A stretch of 44,971 nucleotides of DNA from an uncultured Thermomicrobiales bacterium (GCA_902806415.1 CADCWN010000327.1:1-44971); one strand, 5' to 3'; shown: positions 32,865-42,033, counted from the stretch's first letter. Notes: generated by a model not told the origin, from the letters alone. A program made the numbers and translations.

Positions 32865-34217
32865 ATGGCGGAACGACTCAAAGGGTTGCGCAAACGCCTC
32901 GGCGTCGGGATCCTCTCGCGCGGGCTGTTCGCCATCATGCTGGCGATCTTGCTCTGGGGCTGGGTCACCACGCAGGATGATCCGGAGATTCAGCAGTCGT
33001 TCCCGGCGATCACCCCGGCGATCGTCAACAAGGCCGACAATCTGGTTATCCTCGACGAGGCCCGTATCCCCACGATCACCGTGACGGTGCGCGGGCCGCG
33101 CTCGGAACTGAACCGGCTCACCGCCCTCGACCTCCCGGTCGAGATCGACCTCGGCGGGATCACCTCGCCGACCAGCGCCAATATCAAGGTGGGCGCGAAC
33201 ATCGTCGGGCATCGCGGCGTGCGAGTCGTCGGTACTGCCCCCGAGACCGTCGCGATCACGACCGACATACTCACCGCCAAGACCTTCCCGCTCGCGATCG
33301 AGAAAGGGCAGCCGATCCTGCCGTACAGTGTCGGCAATGTCGAGCCGAACCCGCGCCAGATCGAGGTGCGCGGCCCGCAGAGCCTGGTCGGGCAGGTGGC
33401 GCGTGTGGTGCTGCCGGTCGGCCTCGGCGATCGGCGCGATAATTTTGAGGTGCAAATCACCCCTGAGGCTCGCGACAGTGCCGGTGCGCGGATCAACGGC
33501 GTGACCCTGGAGCCCGGCATCGTCACCGCCACGGTGACGGTCGAGCGGATTGGGCGCACGGTCAGCATCGTCCCCAATATCCAGGGCACCCCGGCGGAAG
33601 GCTATCGCGTGGGGAATCCGCGGATCAGCCCGCCTGCGATCACCATCGACGGCCCCCCCGACATCCTCGCCCAACTGATCGTCATCTCGACCGTGCCGAT
33701 CGACGTGAGCGGGAAGCGCGATTCATTCTCGGTCTACGATGTGGCGCTGAATCTGCCGGGGGGGACGCGGGTGATCGACCGCAACACGGTCAACGTGGAG
33801 GTGGCGATCGAGGCGGAGCTGCAACAGCAGCAAATCGGGGGCGTGCGGGTGAATGTCCTCGTCGACCCCGGCCTCCGCGTCGCGTCCGTGACGCCGAGCG
33901 AGATCGCCGTGACCCTCAGCGGCCCGCGCGAGCGTATCCGCCAGCTGAATGCGGGGGAGGTCACGGCACAGGTCGATCTGCGCGGGCAGCAACCGGGTAC
34001 CTACAATGAAATCCCGGCGATCACGAAACCGGCGGAACTCAGCGCCGACCCGGCCCAGCAAGTGCGCGTGACCATCGAGCGGATCCCGCCCAGCCCGACG
34101 GTCGCGCCCACCGCCACGCCGCGCCCGACACCGACGTCAACCCCGCCTCCGCCCACCGCGCCACCTTCCGCGCCGCCCTCCACCACCCCAAGCGGGCGAC
34201 GCGAGCCGCGCGGCTAG
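32865..34217 (+). CDS. YbbR-domain protein (CdaA regulator type)
   Basis: The 450-residue protein has one N-terminal membrane helix (about 19-35) and four YbbR-type beta domains outside the cell, each with the pattern of an extended strand ending in V(R/S)GP: VTVRGPRSEL, IEVRGPQSLV, ITIDGPPDIL and VTLSGPRERI. It ends in a Pro/Thr-rich tail of about 40 residues. In other bacteria the partner of CdaA in this position (CdaR) modulates cyclase activity. It is three bases after cdaA with GGGGTAAGGG as ribosome site, so the two are co-translated. Confidence 0.92.
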   Translation: MAERLKGLRKRLGVGILSRGLFAIMLAILLWGWVTTQDDPEIQQSFPAITPAIVNKADNLVILDEARIPTITVTVRGPRSELNRLTALDLPVEIDLGGITSPTSANIKVGANIVGHRGVRVVGTAPETVAITTDILTAKTFPLAIEKGQPILPYSVGNVEPNPRQIEVRGPQSLVGQVARVVLPVGLGDRRDNFEVQITPEARDSAGARINGVTLEPGIVTATVTVERIGRTVSIVPNIQGTPAEGYRVGNPRISPPAITIDGPPDILAQLIVISTVPIDVSGKRDSFSVYDVALNLPGGTRVIDRNTVNVEVAIEAELQQQQIGGVRVNVLVDPGLRVASVTPSEIAVTLSGPRERIRQLNAGEVTAQVDLRGQQPGTYNEIPAITKPAELSADPAQQVRVTIERIPPSPTVAPTATPRPTPTSTPPPPTAPPSAPPSTTPSGRREPRG

Positions 34218-34232
34218 CCGCTCAGCATTCAA

Positions 34233-34268
34233 CGAGAGCCCCCGCCAGCGATTATGGCGGGGCTCTCG
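34233..34268. terminator. Hairpin between convergent genes
   Basis: CGAGAGCCCC-CGCCA pairs with TGGCGGGGCTCTCG with a single bulged C and a GCGATTA loop. It lies between the stop of ybbR (plus) and the stop of the first transglutaminase gene (minus), so it could end transcription from both sides. There is no T-run, which lowers confidence in intrinsic termination. Confidence 0.6.
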
Positions 34269-34293
34269 TCGTCGATCCGGGTGCGTGGCCGGT

Positions 34294-35211
34294 CTAGGTC
34301 GGCGTGAAATACTCCACCGCCGTCACCCCGGCGCGCTTAGTCGTGGAGAGCTGCCCGCCATATGGTGCGCGGAAGGTGCCGGAGGTCGGCGCGACATCGC
34401 CGTAATCGCGCCCGACCGCGACCGTGATGTAGTTCAGGCCCGGCTCGTTCCCGTGAGTCGGATCGAACGGCCAGGCGACATGGCCCGTGCCGACGGGTTG
34501 TGGCAGCAGGACCTCGACCCAGGCGTGCGTCCCCCCCTCGCCGAGCAGATGCCCGGAGACGTAGCGCGCGGGGAGTGCGCAGGCGCGGCAGAGCGCGAGC
34601 ATGATGTGGGCGGCATCCTGGCAGACCCCCCGCCCGAGGGCCAGCGCCTCGGCGGCGGTCGTCCTCACGCCGGTCATCCCGTGGGCATAGCTGAGCCGCC
34701 CGTAGACCCAGGCGTTGATCAGCCGCGCCAACGCCAGGGGTTCGGTTGCGCCGGCCCGGAGCTCCGCCGCCGCCGCGAGCAGGGCGGCGTCCGGAGCGGT
34801 GAGTGGCGACGGTCGCCGCAGCGCGGGATCGGCATATATCGCCGGCGTCACCGTCGGGTGCTCCGCCCGCGCCTCGCGCTCGACCACGATCCAGGCGGTG
34901 AAATCGATCGACCGCTCGATCCGCCCGGCGTGCAGCGAGAGGATCAGGTTCCCGAAAGGATCACGGGTCTCGACCCGCTCGACGCCGGGCGCGGAAACCT
35001 CCAGCTTATGCGTGACGAGGCGCTGGCCGCCGTGCTGCGCGGGCGGCACGATCATCAGGCGTTGCCGCAGGTTGTGGACCTCGCCGGGATACTCGTAGCG
35101 GAGGTGCTGGTGGATGAGGTACGCCGTCCAGCGCACCTTGCTCCAGTCCAGCCTGCGGTGATCGACCGCCCCGAGTGTCCCGATTAAGGTGTCCAGGTCT
35201 TCCCGCTCCAC
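34294..35211 (-). CDS. Transglutaminase-like protein 1
   Basis: The 305-residue cytoplasmic protein has the N-terminal beta domain usual in bacterial transglutaminase-like proteins (YLIHQHLRYEYPGEVHNLRQ), then the papain-fold core with Cys in GRGVCQDAAH (about 197), His in THAWVEV (about 229) and Asp in FDPTHGN (about 250), so the catalytic triad is intact. It may cleave or ligate amide bonds. The GTG at 35211 is preferred because AAGGGG sits five bases upstream; an in-frame GTG at 35250 lacks such a site. It is the last gene of the ATP-grasp/alpha-E cluster. Confidence 0.9.
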   Translation of the reverse strand: MEREDLDTLIGTLGAVDHRRLDWSKVRWTAYLIHQHLRYEYPGEVHNLRQRLMIVPPAQHGGQRLVTHKLEVSAPGVERVETRDPFGNLILSLHAGRIERSIDFTAWIVVEREARAEHPTVTPAIYADPALRRPSPLTAPDAALLAAAAELRAGATEPLALARLINAWVYGRLSYAHGMTGVRTTAAEALALGRGVCQDAAHIMLALCRACALPARYVSGHLLGEGGTHAWVEVLLPQPVGTGHVAWPFDPTHGNEPGLNYITVAVGRDYGDVAPTSGTFRAPYGGQLSTTKRAGVTAVEYFTPT

Positions 35212-35259
35212 GTTATCCCCTTCGTCCGAACCGTCACACGAGCCCGTCACCCGCGCGGC

Positions 35260-36084
35260 CTACTCGTCGGCACTCGCCCCTTCGTCGCACCACACGGTCA
35301 TCCGCTTGAACATCGCCGGGCCATAGGTCGTCACCATCGGTACATCGACCGCGTCGCGCCCGATCCCGATCGGGATTCGCCCGATCAGCGGGCGATTGAA
35401 GCGCGCGTCGAAGGTCCACCAACGCCCGTCGTCGCCATCGGCCAGGTAGACCTCGAACCAGGCGTGGAAATCCATCGTCGGATACGGTGGCGTGAGGCTG
35501 ATATCCGGCATGTAGCCGAAGACATAGCGCGCCGGGATACCTAAGGCCCGGCAGAAGGTGACCGCCAGGTGCGCGAAATCCCGGCACATCCCCCCCCCTG
35601 CTACGTAAATATCGGCCGAGGTGGTCAACGGCGTGCTGTGCAGCCCGTAGGTGATGTTCTGATGGATCCAGTCGCAGACCGCCTGCACCCGCGCCCAACC
35701 CGGTTCGGTCGCGCCGAAAAGTTTCCAGGCGACCGCGCTCAACGCATCGGAGAGGCAGTAGCGGCTCGCCAGCGTGTAGAAAATAATCTCGGGCGGCAGC
35801 GCCTCGATCGGCAACTGCCTCGCCATTGGGGCGACAGCATCGGGATCATCCGACAACTCGACCGTGGCGTCATAGCGCAGCGTCGTCTCGCCCTCCGGCA
35901 GCACCAAGCGCCGGGCGCGATTCGCGTAGAGATCGGCATATTCCTGCCCCACGATCGGCGGGTTCGACTCCCAGCGCTCCCGGACGATCGCGTGCCGCGC
36001 GCCGGGATGCGGGGCGACCATCAGGATTGCCGGGACGTCGCCCGTCGCCTCGTAACCGAATTCGCACCCTACCCGCAGCTGCAT
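35260..36084 (-). CDS. Transglutaminase-like protein 2
   Basis: The 274-residue protein is a different subfamily from its neighbours: the N-terminal half (CEFGYEATGDVPAILMVAPH...) is a beta domain, and the core has Cys in GGMCRDFAH (C167), His in DFHAWFEV (H207) and Asp in TFDARFN (D226). The Cys motif has Arg where the other two have Gln. GAGGGAAG precedes the ATG at 36084. It sits between the other two transglutaminase genes on the same strand, suggesting three related amide-bond enzymes acting in one pathway. Confidence 0.9.
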   Translation of the reverse strand: MQLRVGCEFGYEATGDVPAILMVAPHPGARHAIVRERWESNPPIVGQEYADLYANRARRLVLPEGETTLRYDATVELSDDPDAVAPMARQLPIEALPPEIIFYTLASRYCLSDALSAVAWKLFGATEPGWARVQAVCDWIHQNITYGLHSTPLTTSADIYVAGGGMCRDFAHLAVTFCRALGIPARYVFGYMPDISLTPPYPTMDFHAWFEVYLADGDDGRWWTFDARFNRPLIGRIPIGIGRDAVDVPMVTTYGPAMFKRMTVWCDEGASADE

Positions 36085-36208
36085 CGTCTTCCCTCATTCT
36101 TGCTTCGGCCCTGTCCCCCACAGCGGATGGGACTTGCCGCAAATACTGTTCCGCGCCAGCGGCGGGCGGCTATAGGCGTGGAACGCTTCTATTATGGCTG
36201 GACAGCAC

Positions 36209-37327
36209 CTATCGCGCGATCGTGCCGCCCTGTTGCTGCTGCTGCGGTTGCTGGCGCGGGATCTCCGCCTCGTCTTGCTGGTAGCGCATCCCCATCCCTT
36301 GCCCGACGCCACCCGGACCGAGGGTCTGCGTCATCGTGCCGAGGGTCTGCGTCATCGCGCCGAGCCGCTGCATCTGCGCCGCCGTCCCGAGGGTCTGATA
36401 CTGGATCAGGCGCTTCCGGCCCCACTCGTCGCCGGTGGGATGGGCGATCACCATCCCTTGCGTCTCATCCAGCGTCTCGCCGCGCACCGCCACATCGAGG
36501 GTCGCCTCACCCCCGCCACGATAGGTGCCGCGCAGCGGCGAGACGTCGGCATAGTCGCGCCCGATGGCGACCTTGACGTGCCGCCCGGTGCAGGGCGAGC
36601 CGATCGTCGGGTCGAGGCCGAGCCAGCCGTAGGGCGGCACGAACGCCTCGGTCCAGGCGTGCGATGCGCCGCTCTCCATCACGTTGCCGAGGTAGCCGCT
36701 GACATAGCGCGCGGGCAGCCCGAGATGGCGGCAGAGCGCGATCAGGAGGTGGGCATAATCCTGGCAGACGCCACTGCCACCCGCGATCACCTCCGCGACC
36801 GTCGTGCGCACATTCGTCGCCCCGACCTGATAGGTGAAATGGCTGCGGATATAGGATCCGGCGCGGGTGAGGAACGTATGGGCGCTCATCCCGGCATCTT
36901 CCGCCAGGATCGCCCGCGCCAACTCACCCGAGTCCCGCTCCAGGGCGACGTAGCCGCTGGCGGTGAGGAACTCGGCCCACTCATCCGCGAGGTGCCGGTC
37001 GCCGACCAGCGCGGCCAGCGCGGGGGAACGATCGGGCTCGTCGGCCCGCGGCCCCGCCAGCGGTTGCTCGGCCCCGGCGAAGGTGACGACATCGCTCGTC
37101 GCCTCGATCGTCAGGTGATCGTGCAGATACGGCACCCCGAAGTCGTGGACCGCATTCCCGTAGTAATCCTGGAAGGTGATGATCGTCGCGGGCGGGTCGA
37201 TCGCCAGATCGAAGCTGAGGCAGGTCTGCGTGTCGGTCGAGCCGGGCTGCAGCCGGACCTCATTGAAACTCTCATGGACCGGGCTGGCGTAGCGATACGC
37301 GGTGCGGTGGGTGATTCGATAGCGCAT
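36209..37327 (-). CDS. Transglutaminase-like protein 3 with Gln/Met-rich tail
   Basis: The 372-residue protein begins MRYRITHRTAYRY, typical of this family, and has the triad Cys in SGVCQDYAH (C188), His in ASHAWTEA (H223) and Asp in GLDPTIG (D239). After the core comes a 60-residue tail absent from the neighbours: two MTQTLG(T/P) repeats from a 21-bp tandem repeat, a Gly/Met stretch, and RQQPQQQQQGGTIAR at the end. AGAGGA precedes the ATG at 37327; the longer open frame covers an octamer array. It follows the alpha-E gene. Confidence 0.92.
   Translation of the reverse strand: MRYRITHRTAYRYASPVHESFNEVRLQPGSTDTQTCLSFDLAIDPPATIITFQDYYGNAVHDFGVPYLHDHLTIEATSDVVTFAGAEQPLAGPRADEPDRSPALAALVGDRHLADEWAEFLTASGYVALERDSGELARAILAEDAGMSAHTFLTRAGSYIRSHFTYQVGATNVRTTVAEVIAGGSGVCQDYAHLLIALCRHLGLPARYVSGYLGNVMESGASHAWTEAFVPPYGWLGLDPTIGSPCTGRHVKVAIGRDYADVSPLRGTYRGGGEATLDVAVRGETLDETQGMVIAHPTGDEWGRKRLIQYQTLGTAAQMQRLGAMTQTLGTMTQTLGPGGVGQGMGMRYQQDEAEIPRQQPQQQQQGGTIAR
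36320..36362 (-). repeat. 21-bp tandem repeat inside transglutaminase 3
   Basis: Two nearly identical 21-base units (GAGGGTCTGCGTCATCG plus four more bases) lie end to end on the plus strand, followed by a partial copy near 36389. They encode the two MTQTLG units of the C-terminal tail. Confidence 0.75.
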
Positions 37328-37344
37328 TGTTCCTCTCAGCAAGT

Positions 37345-37452
37345 AGTGGGCGGAGTGGGCCAGTGGGCCAGTGGGCGAGAAAGGTCTGTAGACAAACCAA
37401 CCTGTGGACGCTCCCCTAAACCCACTGGCCCACTGGCCCACTGGCCCACTCT
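37345..37452. repeat. Facing octamer arrays between alpha-E and transglutaminase 3
   Basis: AGTGGGCC-type units (the first with one extra G) are repeated four times at 37345-37377 and CCCACTGG four times at 37421-37452. The two arrays are complementary over about 30 bases and enclose a 43-base loop. The second array ends at the stop codon of the alpha-E gene. This is the only site with an 8-base unit. Confidence 0.9.
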
Positions 37453-38534
37453 CAAACAACCACCTCTTCCGCCCGCAGCACGCGACCGGCGAAATATTGC
37501 GCCTCGATATACTCGCCGATCTGGTAGCACTGTCGCTCCAAGTCGAGCAGATATTCGCGCAGATCGGGTACGAAGAGTTCGTCCACGCGCTGGTAGGTCA
37601 GGGCACCCTTCAAGCGCCCGACGGCCCGCTCCGCCTCGCTCGGGCGACCGAGCAGCAGGTTGGCCGCGCCATCATCGTCGAGCAGGCCGGGGAGATGGGC
37701 GGCGATCCGCGTCAGCGCCGCATCCACCTCGCCGATCGCGAAACGGATCGAGCGCGGGAAGACCGGCGAGAGGGTCAACATCTCGATCACGGCGCGGGGC
37801 CGCACGGCGCTGCGATAGAGCTTGTTGTACGCCTCGTAGGCCGAGAGCGAGCGCAGCACCGCCAGCCATTGGTGCCAGTCGCGCGGGACCTCGTCGGCGG
37901 CGGCCAACTCCGCCGCCTCCGCGAGCGACGAATCGGCGATCAGCAGGTGATATTTCACATCGAGCGCGCGGGCGGTCTTCTCGGCCCGCTCCAGGAACTT
38001 GCCCGCCTGGAGGAAATACCAGCCCTCCTCGCGCGGCATCGTGCTATCGGTGATCCCCTGGAAGAGGTGGCTATACTCGATGATCCAGCGATAGAAGTCG
38101 TGCGCGTTCTCCGCCCCTTCCGGCGTCTCGCCCTCCTCGTGGCGGCGCTGGAGTTCGAGGTAGAACCGATTGAGCACCTCCCACATCTCGCTGGCGAGTT
38201 GGTGGCGCATCGTCCGCGCATTCTCGCGCGCCCGCGCCACGCAGGAGACGATCGAGTGCGGATTGTCCCTGGCGAAGGTCAGGTAGAACGGCACTGTCTC
38301 CTCGTTCGCCTCGCTGTGCGTGAGGAAGAAGCGATCGGCGTCCCCGACGATCCGCACCAGGGACTCCCAGTGGCGACAACGCCGCTCCTGCGCCTCCTCG
38401 GATGCGCCCATCTCCAGGGTATGGTGGAAGTTCACATCGGTGATCCGCGCCGTGTCCTCGGCGCGCTCGACGTAGCGCCCGATCCAGTAGAGCGACTCGG
38501 CGATCCGGCTAAGCATGGCGACTCGCGCCGCCAT
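37452..38534 (-). CDS. Alpha-E domain protein
   Basis: The 360-residue all-helical protein begins MLSRIAESLYWIGRYVERAEDTAR (from residue 7), the typical opening of the alpha-E family, and continues with the related internal motif AGKFLERAEKTARALDVKYH. These proteins occur next to circularly permuted ATP-grasp enzymes and transglutaminases and are thought to help in peptide modification; no catalytic mechanism is established. The start is the ATG at 38534, ten bases after the ATP-grasp stop, or 38516, which fits the family better. Neither has a strong ribosome site, consistent with coupling. Confidence 0.9.
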   Translation of the reverse strand: MAARVAMLSRIAESLYWIGRYVERAEDTARITDVNFHHTLEMGASEEAQERRCRHWESLVRIVGDADRFFLTHSEANEETVPFYLTFARDNPHSIVSCVARARENARTMRHQLASEMWEVLNRFYLELQRRHEEGETPEGAENAHDFYRWIIEYSHLFQGITDSTMPREEGWYFLQAGKFLERAEKTARALDVKYHLLIADSSLAEAAELAAADEVPRDWHQWLAVLRSLSAYEAYNKLYRSAVRPRAVIEMLTLSPVFPRSIRFAIGEVDAALTRIAAHLPGLLDDDGAANLLLGRPSEAERAVGRLKGALTYQRVDELFVPDLREYLLDLERQCYQIGEYIEAQYFAGRVLRAEEVVV

Positions 38535-38543
38535 CGATCATGA

Positions 38544-40037
38544 TCAGCGCAGCACCCATGTATCCTTACTCCCCCCACCCTGCGAGCTATTCACCACCAG
38601 CGAGCCGCGCCGCAGCGCCACGCGCGTCAACCCGCCGGGCAAGATATGGATCTCCTTCGCCCCACTGAGGATGTACGGGCGCAGATCGATGTGGCGGCCT
38701 TCCAGGCGTCCACCGCCCCCCTCGGCGTCGGAGATGAACGAGGGTGAGCGCGAGAGCGGCACGACCGGTTGGGCGATGTAGCCGCGCGGATCGGCGATAA
38801 CCCGCTGGCGGAAATCCGCGATCTCCTCCTCACTCGCGCGCGGGCCGATCAACATCCCGTAGCCGCCGCTCTCGTTGGCCGCTTTGACGACGAGTTCCCC
38901 GAGGTGGTCGAGGATGTACTCCCGCTGCTCGGGATCGGTCGGCAGATAGGTCGGCACGTTGCCGAGGATCGGCTCCTCGCCCAGATAGTAGCGGATGATC
39001 GCCGGGACGTAGTGGTAGACGACCTTATCATCCGCGACGCCGGTGCCGATCGCGTTGGCGAGGGCGACATTCCCGGCCCGCACCGCGCCGAGCAACCCGG
39101 CCACGCCGAGGATACTGTCGGGTCGGAAGGCGAGCGGATCGAGGAATTCATCGTCCACGCGGCGATAGATCACATCGACCGGCTGCCGCCCGCGCGTCGT
39201 CCGCAGGTAGACGCGATTGTCGATCACGAAGAGGTCGCGCCCCTCGACCAGTTCGATCCCCATCTGCTGCGCCAGGAAGGCGTGCTCGAAGTAAGCCGAG
39301 TTGTAGATTCCCGGCGTTAACAGCACGACCGTCGGCCCGCGACGCCCAGCGTGGGGTGGCGAGAGGCCGCGCAAGTTCTCGGCCAATTGGCCGCAGTAAT
39401 GGTCGACCGGGCGCACGCCGAGGCCCGTGAACCAGTCGGGGAAGACGCGCGTCATCGAGGTGCGATTGGCGAGGACATAGGAAACGCCGCTCGGCGAGCG
39501 CAGGTTGTCTTCCAGGACCAGATAGCGCCCCTCGCGATCGCGCACCAGATCGCTGCCGACGATGTGGACATACTGGTCGTGCGGCACGTCGATCCCCACG
39601 ACCTCGCGCCGGAAGTGCCGCGCCATCACGATCAACTGGCGCGGCACGACGCGCTCTTTGAGGATGAGCTGGTCGTGATAGATGTCGTGGATGAACATAT
39701 TGAGGGCACGAATCCGCTGCCGCAACCCCGATTCGATCAGGTGCCACTCGTCGGCGGGGATCAGGCGCGGGATGAGATCGAACGGGAAGATCCGCTCGGT
39801 CCCCTGGTCGTCGTCGGAGTAGACGGTGAAGGTGATCCCCTGGTGCAGGAACGAGCGGTTCGCCAGATCGCTGGCACGTCGCAGCGCCCCGCCATCGAGT
39901 TCGGCCAGACGCTCGTAAAGCGCCCGGTAATGCGGGCGCGGCACGACGATATTATCCTCGCCGGTGATGAACATCTCATCGTAATAGTTCCTGGTCGAGT
40001 ATTCCCCGACCAGCGCGCCGCCCGACACCGTGCTCAT
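38544..40037 (-). CDS. Circularly permuted ATP-grasp protein (peptide-ligase type)
   Basis: The 497-residue protein contains [113 protein letters not shown] and [11 protein letters not shown], the plan of the DUF404/DUF407 CP-ATP-grasp family. ATP-grasp enzymes form amide bonds through acyl-phosphates; here the product is unknown. The permuted order (metal-binding LEDN before the ADP-binding part) is visible. GGGGTGG precedes the ATG at 40037. It heads the cluster with alpha-E and three transglutaminases. Confidence 0.92.
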   Translation of the reverse strand: MSTVSGGALVGEYSTRNYYDEMFITGEDNIVVPRPHYRALYERLAELDGGALRRASDLANRSFLHQGITFTVYSDDDQGTERIFPFDLIPRLIPADEWHLIESGLRQRIRALNMFIHDIYHDQLILKERVVPRQLIVMARHFRREVVGIDVPHDQYVHIVGSDLVRDREGRYLVLEDNLRSPSGVSYVLANRTSMTRVFPDWFTGLGVRPVDHYCGQLAENLRGLSPPHAGRRGPTVVLLTPGIYNSAYFEHAFLAQQMGIELVEGRDLFVIDNRVYLRTTRGRQPVDVIYRRVDDEFLDPLAFRPDSILGVAGLLGAVRAGNVALANAIGTGVADDKVVYHYVPAIIRYYLGEEPILGNVPTYLPTDPEQREYILDHLGELVVKAANESGGYGMLIGPRASEEEIADFRQRVIADPRGYIAQPVVPLSRSPSFISDAEGGGGRLEGRHIDLRPYILSGAKEIHILPGGLTRVALRRGSLVVNSSQGGGSKDTWVLR

Positions 40038-40141
40038 TCGCCACCCCGCTGCACGTCGGCGCCCCGCGCGCCCGTCGATAGCGCCGCCGCTTCTCCCATG
40101 GCATCATGGCAACACGCTCGGGCCGCTGGATACTCGCGCTA

Positions 40142-40171
40142 TCGTAGCCCCTCCCACCGTCATCAGGCAAG
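40142..40171 (-). promoter_or_regulatory. Possible promoter of the ATP-grasp cluster
   Basis: On the minus strand TTGCCT and TACGAT are 18 bases apart (plus about 40142-40171), roughly 100 bases before the ATP-grasp start. The boxes are imperfect. Confidence 0.35.
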
Positions 40172-40204
40172 GGGCTGTCGCACAACAGCCCGCGCGCGGG
40201 CTGT
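40172..40204. repeat. Alternating GGGCTGT/ACAGCCC hairpins
   Basis: GGGCTGT (40172-40178), ACAGCCC (40185-40191) and GGGCTGT (40198-40204) follow one another. The middle copy can pair with either neighbour, giving two mutually exclusive hairpins; 40185-40204 is a perfect 20-bp palindrome. It lies between the GNAT gene stop and the ATP-grasp cluster promoter region, and may act as a terminator or an operator. Confidence 0.55.
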
Positions 40205-40320
40205 GCCGCGCGCACAAGAGGATCCCTCACCGCTCCGGAGAATGGCCGGTAGCGGCGGCTGGCAATTGGCTTGGGCTCGGTGAGTGGTCGTGCAGGTCGC
40301 CACGATTCGGATCGCGGCGA

Positions 40321-40866
40321 TCAGCCAACGCGGGTGGTGTCCCTCAGCAGCGCGCGCAGATCGGGCCAGCCATAGGCAACCTCGCGCACCGGGATGCCGC
40401 CCAGGGGCGTGTCGCGCTCGCGCAGCAACCGACCGCCGAGGACTTCGTAAAAACGTCGCGCAGGCGCATTCTCCGCCAGCGCCCAGAGCAGCAGCGCGCA
40501 GTGGCCCTGCCGCCCCAGAGACCCGGCGACTGCCGCAACCAGCCGCCGCCCGAGGCCGCGACGCTGGTGCGCCCCGAGGAGGTAGAGCCCGAGGAGTTCC
40601 GCCCGATAGTTCGGATCGCCCGACTCTTCCGGCCCGCCCCAGGCGCAGCCGACGATCGCCCCGGCGGCATCCTCGGCGACGAACGCGCAGCGCGCGGCGA
40701 CCGGGATAGCGAGCAGATCCGCCCATAGGCCCTCCCGGTCGGCCAGCGTGGAGGAGCGCAGCACGGTCGGGGGCAAGAGATCGGCATAGGTCGCGCGCCA
40801 GCAGGCGTCATGGACCCGCGCGATCGTCGCCGCCTCGCCCGGTCGGGCCGCCCGAATCTGCAGCAT
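40321..40866 (-). CDS. GNAT-family N-acetyltransferase
   Basis: The 181-residue protein has the GNAT plan: IRAARPGEAATIARVHDACW at the start (strand 1, helix 1), a central AGAIVGCAWGG strand, LLGLYLLGAHQRRGLGRRLV with the acetyl-CoA-binding Q-R-R-G-L-G loop, and NAPARRFYEVLGG. It transfers an acetyl group from acetyl-CoA to an unknown amine. GAGGGAAG precedes the ATG at 40866. It is on the same strand as the ATP-grasp cluster but 280 bases upstream, with a palindromic element between, so it may or may not belong to that cluster. Confidence 0.9.
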   Translation of the reverse strand: MLQIRAARPGEAATIARVHDACWRATYADLLPPTVLRSSTLADREGLWADLLAIPVAARCAFVAEDAAGAIVGCAWGGPEESGDPNYRAELLGLYLLGAHQRRGLGRRLVAAVAGSLGRQGHCALLLWALAENAPARRFYEVLGGRLLRERDTPLGGIPVREVAYGWPDLRALLRDTTRVG

Positions 40867-41025
40867 AGCGCGCTTCCCTCACCCGGATACTGCATGGACG
40901 ACGATCGTGGGCGCCCCCGCTGCCATATACGAATAGCCCTGCCGCGCCTTGTGGTACCGATCCACTCTCGGCGATGATACCCGATACGAAACCGGCGGCG
41001 GTTCACAATGGGCAGGGGAATGGTG

Positions 41026-41991
41026 ATGTGCGCGTCAACGCCATACGACGCGATCCTGGCGACCTGGCAATTGGGCATGCCTGAACGGATCGTGCGCCCG
41101 GCCAGCGGCACGGTCAACACGATCGTGCGGGCGACGATCGCGGGCCAGCACTACTTTCTGCGTGTGTATCGCCACCCTGACCGCGCGCCGCAAGAACACG
41201 CGGCGATCGCCCACGCCCGATCACGCGGCTTCCCGGCCATCGGGCCGCTGCCACTCCCCGACGGCGAGACGATCCTCGATCGGGCCGGTCAGCGTTACGC
41301 CCTCTTCCCGCAGGCGACCGGGCGGCAGTATGTGCGCCATGCACTGACAATGACCACGATCACGGCGATGGGAACAAATCTCGCCGCCTTGCATCATGCT
41401 TTGAGCGACTTCCCGAGAGCGGGAGCACGTCGCGTCACGAGGCACCGCGACCGCTCGACTACGCTCGCCGGGATCGCGCGTCTGGAAGAGGTGATAGCCG
41501 GACGGGATGGCAGCGATCCGCTCGATCCGATCGCGCTGGCGGCGCTGGCGACTCGTCGCGATTGGCTGGAGCAGCAGACAGCGGAGACGATGATCGATCC
41601 CGCGTTGTTCACCGAGCAGCTCATCCACGGCGACTACCAGGAGACGAATCTCTTCTTCGACGGCGACCGTGTCTGCGCGGTGATCGATTGGGATCAGGCG
41701 TATCTCGCCTCGCGCGCCTGGGAGATCATGCGCGTCCTCGACTACGTCTATCATCTCGCCCCCGCGCCATGCCAACATTTCCTCGCCGCCTACCGCTCGG
41801 CACAACAACTCACGCACGAGGAGCTTGATCGCGCCGCGGCAACTTACGGCGTAGTGCAGGCGCATAACCTCTGGATCTACGAGGCGTATTATCTCGAAGG
41901 CAACACGCGCGTCGGCCAATTCATCCGCCTGGGTGGCTTCACCCCGACCGCCGACCGTTGGGCGCAGCTTCGTCCGCCCCTTACCAATTGA
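41026..41991 (+). CDS. APH/choline-kinase-family phosphotransferase
   Basis: The 321-residue protein has a kinase-like N-lobe (SGTVNTIVRATIAGQHYFLRV, with the nucleotide-positioning segment HYFLRVYR) and the C-lobe catalytic segments HGDYQETNLFF (Brenner motif, about 201-211) and VIDWDQA (metal-binding Asp about 221). It probably phosphorylates a small hydroxyl compound such as an aminoglycoside, choline or homoserine; the substrate cannot be told. The ATG at 41026 is preferred because AGGGG lies seven bases upstream; two earlier in-frame ATGs (41008, 41020) are less well placed. It is divergent from the GNAT gene. Confidence 0.88.
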   Translation: MCASTPYDAILATWQLGMPERIVRPASGTVNTIVRATIAGQHYFLRVYRHPDRAPQEHAAIAHARSRGFPAIGPLPLPDGETILDRAGQRYALFPQATGRQYVRHALTMTTITAMGTNLAALHHALSDFPRAGARRVTRHRDRSTTLAGIARLEEVIAGRDGSDPLDPIALAALATRRDWLEQQTAETMIDPALFTEQLIHGDYQETNLFFDGDRVCAVIDWDQAYLASRAWEIMRVLDYVYHLAPAPCQHFLAAYRSAQQLTHEELDRAAATYGVVQAHNLWIYEAYYLEGNTRVGQFIRLGGFTPTADRWAQLRPPLTN

Positions 41992-42033
41992 GCGGTGCTT
42001 GACGATCTGATCCTTAAGTACTAAATTTCCCGC

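Noticed and set aside
36209..37459. Longer transglutaminase 3 starting at 37459
   Set aside because: The extra 44 residues are encoded by the octamer arrays and lack conservation-like features. The ATG at 37327 has a good ribosome site and the family's usual first residues.
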